NCBI RefSeq assembly: GCF_019599275.1
Contig: NZ_JAHZTD010000001.1
Location: 124,001 to 188,000, forward strand
DNA length: 64,000 bases
Reading direction: 5' to 3'
Source of the DNA: Hymenobacter sp. HSC-4F20
GTDB taxonomy: Bacteria; Bacteroidota; Bacteroidia; Cytophagales; Hymenobacteraceae
Shown piece after piece: positions 28,533-37,969 of the stretch. Under the pieces are notes generated by a model. That model was not told the DNA's origin. It saw nothing but the letters and a program-made list of their open reading frames with translations, and made no database searches. A program made the translations under genes and the position numbers. Positions within the stretch are counted from its first letter, which is position 1. Each line of letters opens with the position of its first letter.

Positions 28533-31001
28533 CTACTGGGCCGGCAGTACATCAAAGGTGAAAGAACTGCTGCCCGCTGTTCCGTCCGAAGCCAAACCAT
28601 GAGCCTCTACGCGGTAGCGGCCAGTTTGATCAGAAGTGTAAAACTCCAACTGCGCTTGGCCGGTGGCGTCGATACGGACCGTGGGTTGCCAGTGCAGCAG
28701 TTGCCGCAGGTCAGCCAAGGGGCTTTGTTTTTCCTGGGGCAAATCGTAGCGGGGCGCATAAAATTCTCGCTCCCACTGCAACGTTTCATACTCCTGTAAC
28801 AGCGTTTGGGCTGGCAGCTGCAGCCCATCGAGGTTGCCCCGGTAAGTAGTAAGGCTGACCAGGCCTTTCGCCAGCAACGGCCCCAGGGCGTAGCGGCTGG
28901 TTACCACATCCAACCGCTGAACTTTAAGCGGATCAAGGGCCATTACCTGATTCATGTTGAATACAGGCACTCCATCCAGCAGCACCAGCGGATTTTCGTT
29001 GAAAACGGTGCCATTCACTTTATCCAGCACCCTCAGGTGAAAGCCATCTTTGCGGCCGCGTACCTGCACGCCCGGTACATATTCGCGCAGCACTTCTTCC
29101 ATGGTCGGAAACCGGGTATAGGAGTCTAGCAGATACCGCTCATTGGGCTGCCCATAAAATGCTACGCTATCGGCGGAGGTAGGGCGGGCGGCGAGCCGAC
29201 CTTCCGTCAGGGGCTGAAAGTAGGCCTGCCGGACCTGCGCTTGGATGTAGCGCCGGGTTAGGGAAGGGAGCAGGGCTGCCGCCAGCGGGGAAAGCGGGGA
29301 AGGGTGGGCAGCAGCAGCAGGGGCAAATGCCGGGAGCAGTTCTACCTGGTATAGGCTGTCGGTCTGGGTATTGGTTTGCAGCACTATATCCTTGGGGCCG
29401 TAGTGCGCTGGCACCTCAAATTCCACTGAGCCGTCGGCCGCGCTTTGGTCCACGTACAGCCGAATCTGCCGCCCCGGCACCGATAGATAAGTTATGATGC
29501 CCGGCGCCGCGGCCCCGGTCAGGCGGTGGGTTACCCGCCCCCGTACCAAGAGCCCGTTTGTTTCGGCCGCGTAGGCCGGGCCGAGTGGCGTGCCCGTCAG
29601 CACATCAGTCCATCGAAAGCGACTCCAGCCGTGGGTGAGCATCAGATTATCCGCCGCCGCGGCCGCCGCAGGGCTGTTGCCTAAGTAGTAGGCGGGCTGC
29701 TCCACGGTGCCCTTCAGGTCTGAGGTGAGCCAGAATACGCTGTTGATATCCGGGCCAACGGACGCACTCAAGGAATCGAGCCGGTACACTGCCACCGATG
29801 CCTGAACTGGGGCGGTCCGCTGCCCGGAAGCAGTAGTGCTGAGGTGAAGGGTTACTTTCTGGCGGGTGCCATACCGAGGTTGGCTGGTCCGGGCTACTAG
29901 GCCAAGGTGACGGGCCGGAGGGCGAAAGTATAGCCGCTCTGCTACCGGCTGCCGCCGCTGATTAAACACCGTAAAGTGCGTAATGCCCTCGGGTAGCATC
30001 GGCTTTGGTATCGTGAAGACCGCTTGGCCGTGGAGCAGAGACGTTGTCGTAAACACGAAAGGGTGCTGCCGGGCGTGGCCTAGCAGCGTTACGGGTACCG
30101 TATCGGTATCGGGGCCCTTGGCTGTCACCGTAATGGTAAGCGCAGTAGCACTGGTATCTGCTAGGTGCAAGGAGTAGCCCGCGGATAAAGCTGCCGGCAG
30201 CTGCCGGGTAAGGCTGAGACCGGTAGGCAGGGTAATAACTGCAGAATACGGCCCGGCCCCTACCGCCGGCAGCATGGTGAAGCTTCCGATACCGCAGCGC
30301 AACGTACTGAGCGACCCCACCGGGTGGCCCTGCTGGTCTAGTACCACGCCCTTGGCGTCCAGGCCCCGGCCGGTGGGGTCAGTTACCATAAAGCCAACTG
30401 TGCTGCGTACACCTTGCACTAAGCTGCCGCCTTCCGGGAAGAATTGTACGTCATAGCGGTCTGGACCAGCAGCTGAGGCCGCCGAAACAGGGAGCCGGCT
30501 GGGAGTAATAACAGTGACGGGCTGCTGAAAATAGAAGGCGGGCCCGGCGTTTCGCATCCAGTTGGTGTAGGCCCGCACTGTGTAAGTGCCCGAAGCCAGG
30601 GTCCTGGGTAGCAGAACTGACCCCTGGCCCGCGCCATGGTGCAAGGCAACTTTGACCTGAGCCACCGGCTGGTGACGCTCATTCAGCAGCTCCACGTAGG
30701 CTACCTTGCTTAGGGCCGCTGGAGTGTGGCGAGTGCCTTCCACCGCGTACACCTTGAACCACAGCGTTTCGCCGCTCAGATAAGTAGGCTGATCGAGGTG
30801 GAGAAAAAGCTTTTCGGTAACGTTCTGCCGGGCATATGCCTTTAGTTGCTCTGGAAGTGGCAGAGGCGCCGCCTGACCCAACGAGCGGGAGGGGGCTGCT
30901 ACGCTTACCCCATAAATCAACAGCATACTAAGCCGCAACGCGTAGCGCTGAGCTGCACAGCTACACGCCCGTATTGCCGCGGAGAAACACCTGATTTTCA
31001 T
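28533..31001 (-). CDS. MG2-domain / TonB-plug-like exported protein
   Basis: An 822-residue exported protein. After the signal sequence comes a macroglobulin-like MG2 domain (EKLFLHLDQPTYLSGETLWFK, about 55-140), then a long beta-rich region, and near the C-terminus a TonB-receptor plug-like domain (about 635-740; VLREYVPGVQVRGRKDG and PLVLLDGVPVF). There is no following beta-barrel, so this is not a full receptor. Such proteins are common in Bacteroidota, usually annotated as TonB-dependent receptor plug proteins; their role is unclear. It lies 25 bases after the DUF4249 gene in one operon. The ATG at 31001 is preferred to an upstream in-frame codon at 31016. Confidence 0.7.
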   Translation of the reverse strand: MKIRCFSAAIRACSCAAQRYALRLSMLLIYGVSVAAPSRSLGQAAPLPLPEQLKAYARQNVTEKLFLHLDQPTYLSGETLWFKVYAVEGTRHTPAALSKVAYVELLNERHQPVAQVKVALHHGAGQGSVLLPRTLASGTYTVRAYTNWMRNAGPAFYFQQPVTVITPSRLPVSAASAAGPDRYDVQFFPEGGSLVQGVRSTVGFMVTDPTGRGLDAKGVVLDQQGHPVGSLSTLRCGIGSFTMLPAVGAGPYSAVITLPTGLSLTRQLPAALSAGYSLHLADTSATALTITVTAKGPDTDTVPVTLLGHARQHPFVFTTTSLLHGQAVFTIPKPMLPEGITHFTVFNQRRQPVAERLYFRPPARHLGLVARTSQPRYGTRQKVTLHLSTTASGQRTAPVQASVAVYRLDSLSASVGPDINSVFWLTSDLKGTVEQPAYYLGNSPAAAAAADNLMLTHGWSRFRWTDVLTGTPLGPAYAAETNGLLVRGRVTHRLTGAAAPGIITYLSVPGRQIRLYVDQSAADGSVEFEVPAHYGPKDIVLQTNTQTDSLYQVELLPAFAPAAAAHPSPLSPLAAALLPSLTRRYIQAQVRQAYFQPLTEGRLAARPTSADSVAFYGQPNERYLLDSYTRFPTMEEVLREYVPGVQVRGRKDGFHLRVLDKVNGTVFNENPLVLLDGVPVFNMNQVMALDPLKVQRLDVVTSRYALGPLLAKGLVSLTTYRGNLDGLQLPAQTLLQEYETLQWEREFYAPRYDLPQEKQSPLADLRQLLHWQPTVRIDATGQAQLEFYTSDQTGRYRVEAHGLASDGTAGSSSFTFDVLPAQ

Positions 31002-31026
31002 AACGCAAACACACAAATAGCGGCTA

Positions 31027-32181
31027 CTACCGCCAGAAAGGCGGCCGAATATTAGTACCGCGCAGGCGGCAATCCACGCAGTCGATGGTGAAATAGGTGA
31101 AGGATACCGTGTCCTGCCGTCCGTTTACCTGGGGTTCCAGAGGAATGTATAATGGCGGCTTGGCGTCGAGAAGTGATATTCTGTCTGGCAGCAGTGTGTC
31201 GGGCTCGAAGCCGCACCCCTCGTAGCCAGAGCTTGGGCGCCAGGTAGTAGGCAACTCGTCGTAGCGAATAAAAATCCTTTTCTCTTCCACCGAGTGCGCT
31301 CCGATAAACCCAATTACTACTTCCTCGGGGCTGTTCACGCAATGGATATTACCCGTAAGCTGGCTGGGGAGCGGATCATACAGGCTTCCTATGTTTTCAG
31401 TGTTCTTGCGCAGTAGGTCGAGGTAGTCGTATTCCTCCTGCGTTAGGGCCTGCTGCTTTACTAGTAGACTGTACTTGCGGCGAAGCTTGGGCGAAGAGGC
31501 CGGAACGCTTAGCAAAGGATAGTCGGCAATAATATCCTGGCTAAGGCGGACAGAGTTGCCCAGCTTAATGGCCGTCGACTTTTCGGATTGCCAGCACTGG
31601 TAAATATCCTGGGTACGTGGTGCAAATTTACCGCCTCCTTTGTATTCTATGTAGGAGCGAAAGGCAGATGTAAACTCCCAGGTTTCCTCGTACTGCCAAC
31701 GGTAGTAGCGAGTTTGGCTTCGGTCGTCGTGGGTCGAAACGCTGAGTTGCACACCTTCCGTTGTAGTGGCCCAGGCTACGGAATCTACCGGCGGCGTACT
31801 TTTCACGGGGGTGTAATCCGAGGTATACTCCCGGCCCGCCGCGGTGTACAAGTGAAGCCGGTAGTTGCGGCCGGGCAGTAGTGTAAGAGCCGCGGACGAG
31901 TACGTGCCAGGCTCGCCCTCTACCAAAGGGTAGCGTGTGTTCTGCTCATCCTCCACGTATACTTTAGCCCTTTGCTCGGCCGGTACGGTGGCGGCCTGCC
32001 CTAGGCTGATGGCCCGGGAAAGCGTAATGGTTGTGCTACCCTTGCTGTTAATGAACCCACTTACCACCAGGTACGCCGGGGGCGTAGTGCTGATATCTGG
32101 TTCAAAGGTATCAATACAGCCTGCCAGTGCCAGCAGGCTACTTAGTCCTCCCGCCCGCAGAAGTCGGAGTGCACGTTTCAT
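31027..32181 (-). CDS. DUF4249 lipoprotein
   Basis: A 384-residue lipoprotein (LALAGC, Cys22) of the DUF4249 family, which in Bacteroidota usually follows a TonB-dependent receptor gene. Its start codon is one base after the stop of the receptor gene, so the two are almost certainly co-translated. The protein is probably a surface-exposed outer-membrane partner of the receptor, by analogy with SusD-like partners; its ligand is unknown. A longer frame starting at 32340 lies inside the receptor gene and is not used. Confidence 0.8.
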   Translation of the reverse strand: MKRALRLLRAGGLSSLLALAGCIDTFEPDISTTPPAYLVVSGFINSKGSTTITLSRAISLGQAATVPAEQRAKVYVEDEQNTRYPLVEGEPGTYSSAALTLLPGRNYRLHLYTAAGREYTSDYTPVKSTPPVDSVAWATTTEGVQLSVSTHDDRSQTRYYRWQYEETWEFTSAFRSYIEYKGGGKFAPRTQDIYQCWQSEKSTAIKLGNSVRLSQDIIADYPLLSVPASSPKLRRKYSLLVKQQALTQEEYDYLDLLRKNTENIGSLYDPLPSQLTGNIHCVNSPEEVVIGFIGAHSVEEKRIFIRYDELPTTWRPSSGYEGCGFEPDTLLPDRISLLDAKPPLYIPLEPQVNGRQDTVSFTYFTIDCVDCRLRGTNIRPPFWR

Positions 32182-32182
32182 C

Positions 32183-34957
32183 CTAAAACTTGAAGTTATA
32201 AGTGACGGAAGGAATAGGGCTACCGAAAATCGACAGCTTATACCCCCTGATCTGCCCGTTTTCCACTTTGTAGTAAACCGAGTACGGGTTGCGGCGGCCC
32301 GTGAGGTTGTATACCGCAATGCTCCAGGAGCTGTGGGCAAGTTTTTTCGCTTTGTGCCCGCCTTCGATGTTCATGGCAAAATCGGCCCGGTAATAGTCGG
32401 GTACGCGGTAGGCGTTGCGCTCCGAGTAATACACGCGCATGGCGCCATCGGTGAAGTAGCGGGCCAGCGGCAGCGTGATGGGGCGGCCCGTGCTGTAGGT
32501 TATGTTCAGCGAGGTGCTGAAGCGGTGGCTAAACCGGTAGTTCCCAATCAGGGTCGCGTCGTGGGGCTTGTCGAAGTTGCTGGGGTAGTAACGGCCGTTG
32601 TTGATTTGCTGGCTGGGCGTACCCGTGTTCACCCGGACCAGCGAGCGGGAATAGGTATAGCTCACCCACCCGTTCAGCTTACCGGTGGTTTTCTTGAGCA
32701 TTACCTCCACGCCGTAGGCCTTTCCGTAGGCGTTGATAATATCCGTTTCGATGTGGCGGTTCAGCAGCAGCACGGCCCCGCCCTTGTAATCCACAAAGTC
32801 CCGCATCGATTTGTAGTACACCTCCACCGACGACTCAATTGTATTGTTCTTCAGGTTACGGTAGTACCCCAGAGCGTATTGGTCGCCCACCTGAGGGCGT
32901 ACGTTCGGGTCGCTCAGCTTCCAGATGTCCGTGGGCGATATGGCCGTGGTGTTGGACAGCATATGGATGTACTGACGCGTGCGGTTGTAGCTGGCCTTTA
33001 CCGAGGCGCGGTCGGTGAGGGCGTACTTAAGGGTGGCCCGGTACTCGGGGCCGTGGTAGGTAGCGGCCACTTGCCCGGCGCGGTAGCTGAGCGTGTCGGT
33101 GACCGTGCCCTCGGTTTTAGGCTGGCCCGGCTGGTATTGGTTTATCGTGCGCGGCCCCAGGCTGTAGTAAAGCGAGTAGCGCAGCCCTACCGACAACGAG
33201 AGGCGGGCGGTTATGTCGTAGCGGTCGGCAAGGTAAAGCGCACTTTCCAGCCCTTGCTCCCGGCTCAGTACTTCCGGCTTGATCAACGACTCCGGGCCCA
33301 CCGGCCGCAAACTGCCCGGCTGAATGTTATATAAGGAAGAATTGACGCCAAATTCCAGCGTGTGCTTATTGCTGCGGAAGTAAGAAAAGTCGGCGTTTAG
33401 GGTCGCCTGGTTGATATCGTAAGCTAGCTGGGCAGCATTAACCGGGTTTTTAGTGTTTGTGATGTTGTACTGGTAGCGGCTAACTGCCCCGGTAACCACC
33501 GAGTATAGGTTGTTGCTGAAAATGTGCTTCCACTTCAGGGAGGCGTTCAGGTTCTGGTACTGATACACGGTATCCGCCGACAAGCGGAATTTGTCGCGAC
33601 TGAGGTAGCCGGTGGCATACACGCTGTTATGCGGGGTGACGTCGGCGCTCAGGTGCGCATTCAGGTCGTAAAACGAGGCCGAGCTTTCCCGAAAGCCTTT
33701 GTTGGGTATGCGTTGCAGAAGCCAGTCGGAGTAGGAGCTGCGCCCGGCCACCAGAAAGGAAGCCTTGTCTTTCAGAATAGGCCCTTCTACGCTAAGCCGG
33801 CTGGTCAGCAGTCCAATGCCCCCCGAGCCGGAGAATTTCTTCTTGTTGCCGTCGCGGGTGGTAATGTCCAGCACCGACGACAAGCGCCCGCCGTACTTGG
33901 CCGGAATGGCGCTTTTATACAGCTCTACCGACTTGATAACGTCGGGGTTGAACGCCGAGAAGAAGCCAAATAGGTGGGAGGGGTTATACACCGTGGCGTC
34001 ATTAAAGAGAATCAGATTCTGGTCTGTCCCACCCCCGCGCACGTTCAGGCCCGTACTACCCTCACCCACCGATTTCACGCCCGGCAGCGTGAGCACCACC
34101 CGCAACACGTCCGTCTCGCCGAAAGCCGTCGGAATCTGGCGCATTGTGCGGATATCAAGCCTTTCCAGGCCCATCTGCATGCCGGCCACATTGCGGTCCT
34201 TGCCGGCCGAAATCACCACTTCCCGCAGCGAGGTTACGCCTTCTTCTACCTCTATTTCCAGTTGCCCGCTGCTGTGCAGCAACACGTGGCGCTTGGCTGT
34301 TTTGATACCCACGCCCCGTATGCCCAGCGTATGTTGCCCACTGGGTAGGGTTAGGGAGTAGTAGCCAAATTGGTCGGTGGCCGTTCCCACGGATAGGGCA
34401 TCCACGAATACGGTAGCCCCCGGCACCGGCTCGCCCGATGCAAGATTCCGAACGTGGCCCGCCAGGGTAAGCCGGGTGGCCGCCGGGGCGCCCCGCTCGC
34501 CGATTTCCTGCCGCTTCAGCACCGATTGGCCAGCGGCCCCAGGTTTGCCCGTCCCAACCAGCTTAGTGCTACTAGGCGCGCTGATGGTGGCATCGGCGAG
34601 GGGAGCGGCGCTGGCTCCGAAGGGTAGTTGAGTTTGAATAGGCTGATTTTTAGTTAAATACACCCGGCGTTCAGGATCAATAGCAAACCGGATGCGAGTA
34701 GGTGCCAGGGCTCGCCGTAGCACCGTGTCCAGGGGTTGTTGCGTAGCCGCTACGGTAACCACCACGCTATCGGCGTCGGCGGGATTATAGAAAAACGAGT
34801 AGGTAGTTTGCCGCGCTAGCTCCTGAATAAAAGCAGGCAGGGGTACTTGCTTAAGCGTAACATCCACCGTAGGCGTAGCTACCTGCTGCGCATTGGCGGC
34901 CCTAGAAAATGTAAATAGAAAGAATAGGAGGTAGGCGCTGCGGTACAACTGTTTCAT
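32183..34957 (-). CDS. TonB-dependent receptor with STN domain
   Basis: A 924-residue outer-membrane receptor. The signal peptide ends near ANAQQ. An STN (secretin/TonB short N-terminal) domain (about 30-105), a linker, a carboxypeptidase-D-like regulatory domain (about 162-240), a plug (about 250-360; GLNVRGGGTDQNLILFNDATVYNP-type signature) and the barrel follow, ending in the aromatic VTYNFKF. The STN domain is often used to signal through an anti-sigma factor, but no sigma/anti-sigma pair is beside this gene. It is preceded by a secreted protein (18-base gap) and followed by the DUF4249 lipoprotein (1-base gap). Confidence 0.9.
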   Translation of the reverse strand: MKQLYRSAYLLFFLFTFSRAANAQQVATPTVDVTLKQVPLPAFIQELARQTTYSFFYNPADADSVVVTVAATQQPLDTVLRRALAPTRIRFAIDPERRVYLTKNQPIQTQLPFGASAAPLADATISAPSSTKLVGTGKPGAAGQSVLKRQEIGERGAPAATRLTLAGHVRNLASGEPVPGATVFVDALSVGTATDQFGYYSLTLPSGQHTLGIRGVGIKTAKRHVLLHSSGQLEIEVEEGVTSLREVVISAGKDRNVAGMQMGLERLDIRTMRQIPTAFGETDVLRVVLTLPGVKSVGEGSTGLNVRGGGTDQNLILFNDATVYNPSHLFGFFSAFNPDVIKSVELYKSAIPAKYGGRLSSVLDITTRDGNKKKFSGSGGIGLLTSRLSVEGPILKDKASFLVAGRSSYSDWLLQRIPNKGFRESSASFYDLNAHLSADVTPHNSVYATGYLSRDKFRLSADTVYQYQNLNASLKWKHIFSNNLYSVVTGAVSRYQYNITNTKNPVNAAQLAYDINQATLNADFSYFRSNKHTLEFGVNSSLYNIQPGSLRPVGPESLIKPEVLSREQGLESALYLADRYDITARLSLSVGLRYSLYYSLGPRTINQYQPGQPKTEGTVTDTLSYRAGQVAATYHGPEYRATLKYALTDRASVKASYNRTRQYIHMLSNTTAISPTDIWKLSDPNVRPQVGDQYALGYYRNLKNNTIESSVEVYYKSMRDFVDYKGGAVLLLNRHIETDIINAYGKAYGVEVMLKKTTGKLNGWVSYTYSRSLVRVNTGTPSQQINNGRYYPSNFDKPHDATLIGNYRFSHRFSTSLNITYSTGRPITLPLARYFTDGAMRVYYSERNAYRVPDYYRADFAMNIEGGHKAKKLAHSSWSIAVYNLTGRRNPYSVYYKVENGQIRGYKLSIFGSPIPSVTYNFKF

Positions 34958-34975
34958 GCTCGCGTAGGCAAGGGC

Positions 34976-35695
34976 TTAGTGAATAAGGGTGAGATAGTAG
35001 CGGGCTAACTCTATAGTATCCTGTTCGCGGCTGGCTCTGGTGAATTTTAGCTTATGTGTTGCAGCGTATTTATGTAATGCAGATTTGTGCTGCTTGAACG
35101 AAGCAGTAAAAGATCTTTCACCTGTTATTTCGTGGTAAGAGTGACCGTCGTACAGGTACAAGCTACTTACAGAATCGAACGTCTTGATTACTGCCCGTTG
35201 GTGGTGGGTTTCGCGCAGATGCTTGCTTCTCTTAGCCACTATTGTGAGCTGATTGCGAAGTAAGATTTCATAAAAACCCGCCTGTAAAGCAGAGCTTTGG
35301 CTAGAATCATGTGTAATTCGAATAAATGGATGATTTGCAATTGTGAAACTGTCTATCTTCTCATTAATCAATTTTATTTTTAGCGAGGAAGTGGGATGCG
35401 TAATAACTACTTGGTCGTGGTAAATATCGTACTGCAGCGGCACCTGCGAGTAAGTGCCGTCATTGTACCGGATGCTTCCGATCTGCTCCTGGTTGCTTAG
35501 AAAAAAGGGATGCCCTTGCATGCTGGCAGCAAGCATATTCGCATACTCAGGGCCGTTATAAAGTTGAGAGTTTACTCGCCTTATAGCGGTTAAATGGTCG
35601 TTTGTAGTTGAGTCAGAAGACGCATTCTGGCTGAAGCAGACTCTGGCCCCGAGCAAGCTACACAGTATTGCCAGACGCAATATGATATTTTTCAT
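34976..35695 (-). CDS. Secreted hypothetical protein, low GC
   Basis: A 239-residue protein with a signal peptide ending near VCFSQ. The mature domain is beta-rich with many Ser, His and Tyr residues (LYLYDGHSYHEITGE). I do not recognise a family. It is visibly poorer in GC than the genes around it, which may mean recent acquisition. It is the first gene of the receptor operon, 18 bases before the TonB-dependent receptor. Confidence 0.65.
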   Translation of the reverse strand: MKNIILRLAILCSLLGARVCFSQNASSDSTTNDHLTAIRRVNSQLYNGPEYANMLAASMQGHPFFLSNQEQIGSIRYNDGTYSQVPLQYDIYHDQVVITHPTSSLKIKLINEKIDSFTIANHPFIRITHDSSQSSALQAGFYEILLRNQLTIVAKRSKHLRETHHQRAVIKTFDSVSSLYLYDGHSYHEITGERSFTASFKQHKSALHKYAATHKLKFTRASREQDTIELARYYLTLIH

Positions 35696-35910
35696 CCTAC
35701 GGCGGAGATAAAAAAGTAATTCGGAGTAAGTTATGCCAATGCAGCCTATAGATGGGTAGTTGCACGAGTTGAAAGTTGCATCATGACGGCGGAGCTATTA
35801 CCGCTGTTCATTTAGCGGAGAACGTTGCGCCTTGCTGAATTTTACTGCTGAGGTAAAAGGTAACAGCCTCGGCATGATCAGTTCGCACACCATCGTGGCG
35901 CTCAAACCCG

Positions 35911-35918
35911 TACCTTTG
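35911..35918 (+). promoter_or_regulatory. -7 promoter element for the ABC-F gene
   Basis: TACCTTTG matches the Bacteroidota -7 consensus TAnnTTTG. It lies 25 bases before the ATG at 35943, so it supports that start and a short leader. No good -33 element is visible. Confidence 0.55.
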
Positions 35919-35942
35919 CAGCTTCAACGCCCGCAAAGTAGG

Positions 35943-37874
35943 ATGATTTCCATTACCGACCTCGACTTTCATTTCGGCTCCCGTACCCTTTACGACAAGG
36001 CCAACCTACATATCAAGCCCAAGGATAAGATCGGCCTCATTGGGCTGAACGGTCGGGGCAAGTCCACGTTGCTGCGCATTCTGGTGGGCGAGTACAAGCC
36101 TGATGGCGGCAGCATCTCCATGAGCAAAGATGTAAGTCTGGGCTTCCTGAACCAGGATTTGCTCAGCTACGACTCCCACGAGTCCATCCTGGTAGTGGCC
36201 ATGCAGGCTTTTTCGGAAGCGCTGGAGATTCAGAAGAAGATTGACGAGGTGCTGCTGGAGTTCGAAACCAACTACACCGACGACCTGGTAGAAAAGCTGG
36301 CCAACCTGCAGGAGCGCTTCGAGGCGCTGGGCGGCTACACCATGCAGGCCCGCGCCGAAGAAATTCTGGAAGGCCTCGGTTTTACTACCGAGGAGCTGCA
36401 GCGCCCCCTCAAGCTGTTCTCGGGGGGCTGGCGCATGCGCGTGATGCTGGCCAAAATCCTGCTTCAGCAGCCTTCCCTGCTCCTCCTCGACGAACCAACC
36501 AACCACTTGGACTTGCCCTCCATTAAGTGGATTGAAAACTACCTCGCTGGCTACGAAGGCGCCGTTATCATCGTCTCGCACGACCGGGAGTTCCTGGACC
36601 GCACCACCAATACCACGGTGGAAGTGACGGGCGGCAAGCTGGTGCCCTACGCCGGCAACTACTCGTTCTACCTCGAAGAAAAGGAGGAACGCAACGCCAT
36701 CCAGAAAGGCGCTTTTGAAAACCAGCAGGCCCAGATTCGGCAGGCCGAGCGCTTTATTGAGCGGTTCAAGGCCAAGGCCTCGAAGGCCAAGCAGGCCCAG
36801 AGCCGCGTGAAGATGCTCGACAAGTTGGAGCGCATCGACGACGTAGCCCAGGACGATGCCCGCGTGAACATCAAGTTCAACTTCACCGTTACGCCCGGCC
36901 GCCACATCCTGCGCATGGAGCACGTGGGCAAGAAGTACGGCGAGAAGCTCATCTTCCGCGACACCCACGTGCACATTGAGCGTGGCGACAAAATTGCCCT
37001 GATTGGAGCCAACGGTAAGGGTAAATCCACGCTGATGCGCCTGGTAGCCGGCACCGAAGCGCCTACCACCGGCAACCACCAGCTCGGCCACAACGTGATT
37101 ATGGCCTTCTACGCCCAGCACCAGCTCGAAAGCCTGAACGTGGACAACGAGATTCTGCAGGAAATGGTAGAGGCCGGCTCCAAGCGCAATGAAATGGAGC
37201 TGCGCACCGTGCTGGGGTCCTTCCTGTTCACGGGCGACGATGTGTACAAGAAAATCAAGGTGCTATCCGGGGGCGAAAAGAGCCGCGTGGCCCTGGCCAA
37301 AACCCTGATTTCGGAAGCCAACTTCCTGCTCCTCGACGAACCGACCAACCACTTGGACATGCAGTCGGTGAACATCCTGATTCAGGCTCTGGACCAGTAC
37401 GAAGGTACCTACATCGTGATTAGCCACGACCGGTACTTCGTGGAGAACGTGGCCAACAAAATCTGGTACATCGAGGACTACCAGCTGAAGGAGTACCCTG
37501 GCACCTACAACGAGTACGAGCAGTGGCAGGAAGATCGGGAAAAGGCTGCCAAGAAGGCGGGCCTGGCCTCGCCAACTACCCCCAAGCCCGCCCCGAAAGA
37601 GGAGAAAAAGCCGCTTTCTAACGCGGAGCGCGATGCCAACCAGCAGGAGTTGCGCAAAGCCAGCAAGGAACTCAAGGAAATTGAGGCCCGTGTTACTACC
37701 CTGGAGCAGGAGCTGGCCGTGTACGAAAAGCAACTGGCCGACCCCAACATTTACAACAACGCCGCCCAGCTGAAAGACGCCACGGTGAAGTTTGAGCAGG
37801 TGAAAAAGGAACTCAACCGCGTAAACGACCAGTGGGAAAAGCTGGCCGAGCGGGTAGAGGAACTCGAAGCGTAA
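35943..37874 (+). CDS. ABC-F ATPase (Uup/EttA type)
   Basis: A 643-residue cytoplasmic ATPase with two ABC domains and no membrane segment, which defines the ABC-F family of translation factors and ribosome-protection proteins. Domain 1 has GLNGRGKST (34-42), SGGWRMR and LLLLDEPTNHLD; domain 2 has GANGKGKST, SGGEKSR and LLLDEPTNHLD. Between them is the charged linker (ERFKAKASKAKQAQSRVKM) that contacts the ribosome in EttA. The last 80 residues form a coiled coil, as in Uup. The ATG at 35943 is chosen because the ABC domain begins there and a -7 element lies just upstream; the upstream extension to 35832 has no similarity. Confidence 0.92.
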   Translation: MISITDLDFHFGSRTLYDKANLHIKPKDKIGLIGLNGRGKSTLLRILVGEYKPDGGSISMSKDVSLGFLNQDLLSYDSHESILVVAMQAFSEALEIQKKIDEVLLEFETNYTDDLVEKLANLQERFEALGGYTMQARAEEILEGLGFTTEELQRPLKLFSGGWRMRVMLAKILLQQPSLLLLDEPTNHLDLPSIKWIENYLAGYEGAVIIVSHDREFLDRTTNTTVEVTGGKLVPYAGNYSFYLEEKEERNAIQKGAFENQQAQIRQAERFIERFKAKASKAKQAQSRVKMLDKLERIDDVAQDDARVNIKFNFTVTPGRHILRMEHVGKKYGEKLIFRDTHVHIERGDKIALIGANGKGKSTLMRLVAGTEAPTTGNHQLGHNVIMAFYAQHQLESLNVDNEILQEMVEAGSKRNEMELRTVLGSFLFTGDDVYKKIKVLSGGEKSRVALAKTLISEANFLLLDEPTNHLDMQSVNILIQALDQYEGTYIVISHDRYFVENVANKIWYIEDYQLKEYPGTYNEYEQWQEDREKAAKKAGLASPTTPKPAPKEEKKPLSNAERDANQQELRKASKELKEIEARVTTLEQELAVYEKQLADPNIYNNAAQLKDATVKFEQVKKELNRVNDQWEKLAERVEELEA

Positions 37875-37889
37875 GGCCCTACCCCCTGA

Positions 37890-37958
37890 ATCACACCGAA
37901 GCCGTGGGGAAACAGTACCAACTTAATTGGCGCTGTTTCCCCACGGCTTCGGTGTGAT
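37890..37958. repeat. Perfect 26-bp inverted repeat, 17-nt loop
   Basis: Arms at 37890-37915 and 37933-37958 are exact reverse complements. It lies between two convergent genes (ABC-F and peroxidase) and probably terminates both. It is unusually long and has no T-run. Confidence 0.85.
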
Positions 37959-37969
37959 AGGAAAGGTCG

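Noticed and set aside
28533..31001. Calling the MG2/plug protein a full TonB-dependent receptor
   Set aside because: No beta-barrel follows the plug-like domain; the protein ends soon after it.
31937..33334. 465-codon open frame on the plus strand
   Set aside because: It overlaps the DUF4249 and TonB-receptor genes on the opposite strand and has no family resemblance.
36006..37121. 371-codon open frame on the minus strand
   Set aside because: It is antisense to the ABC-F gene with all its ATPase motifs.
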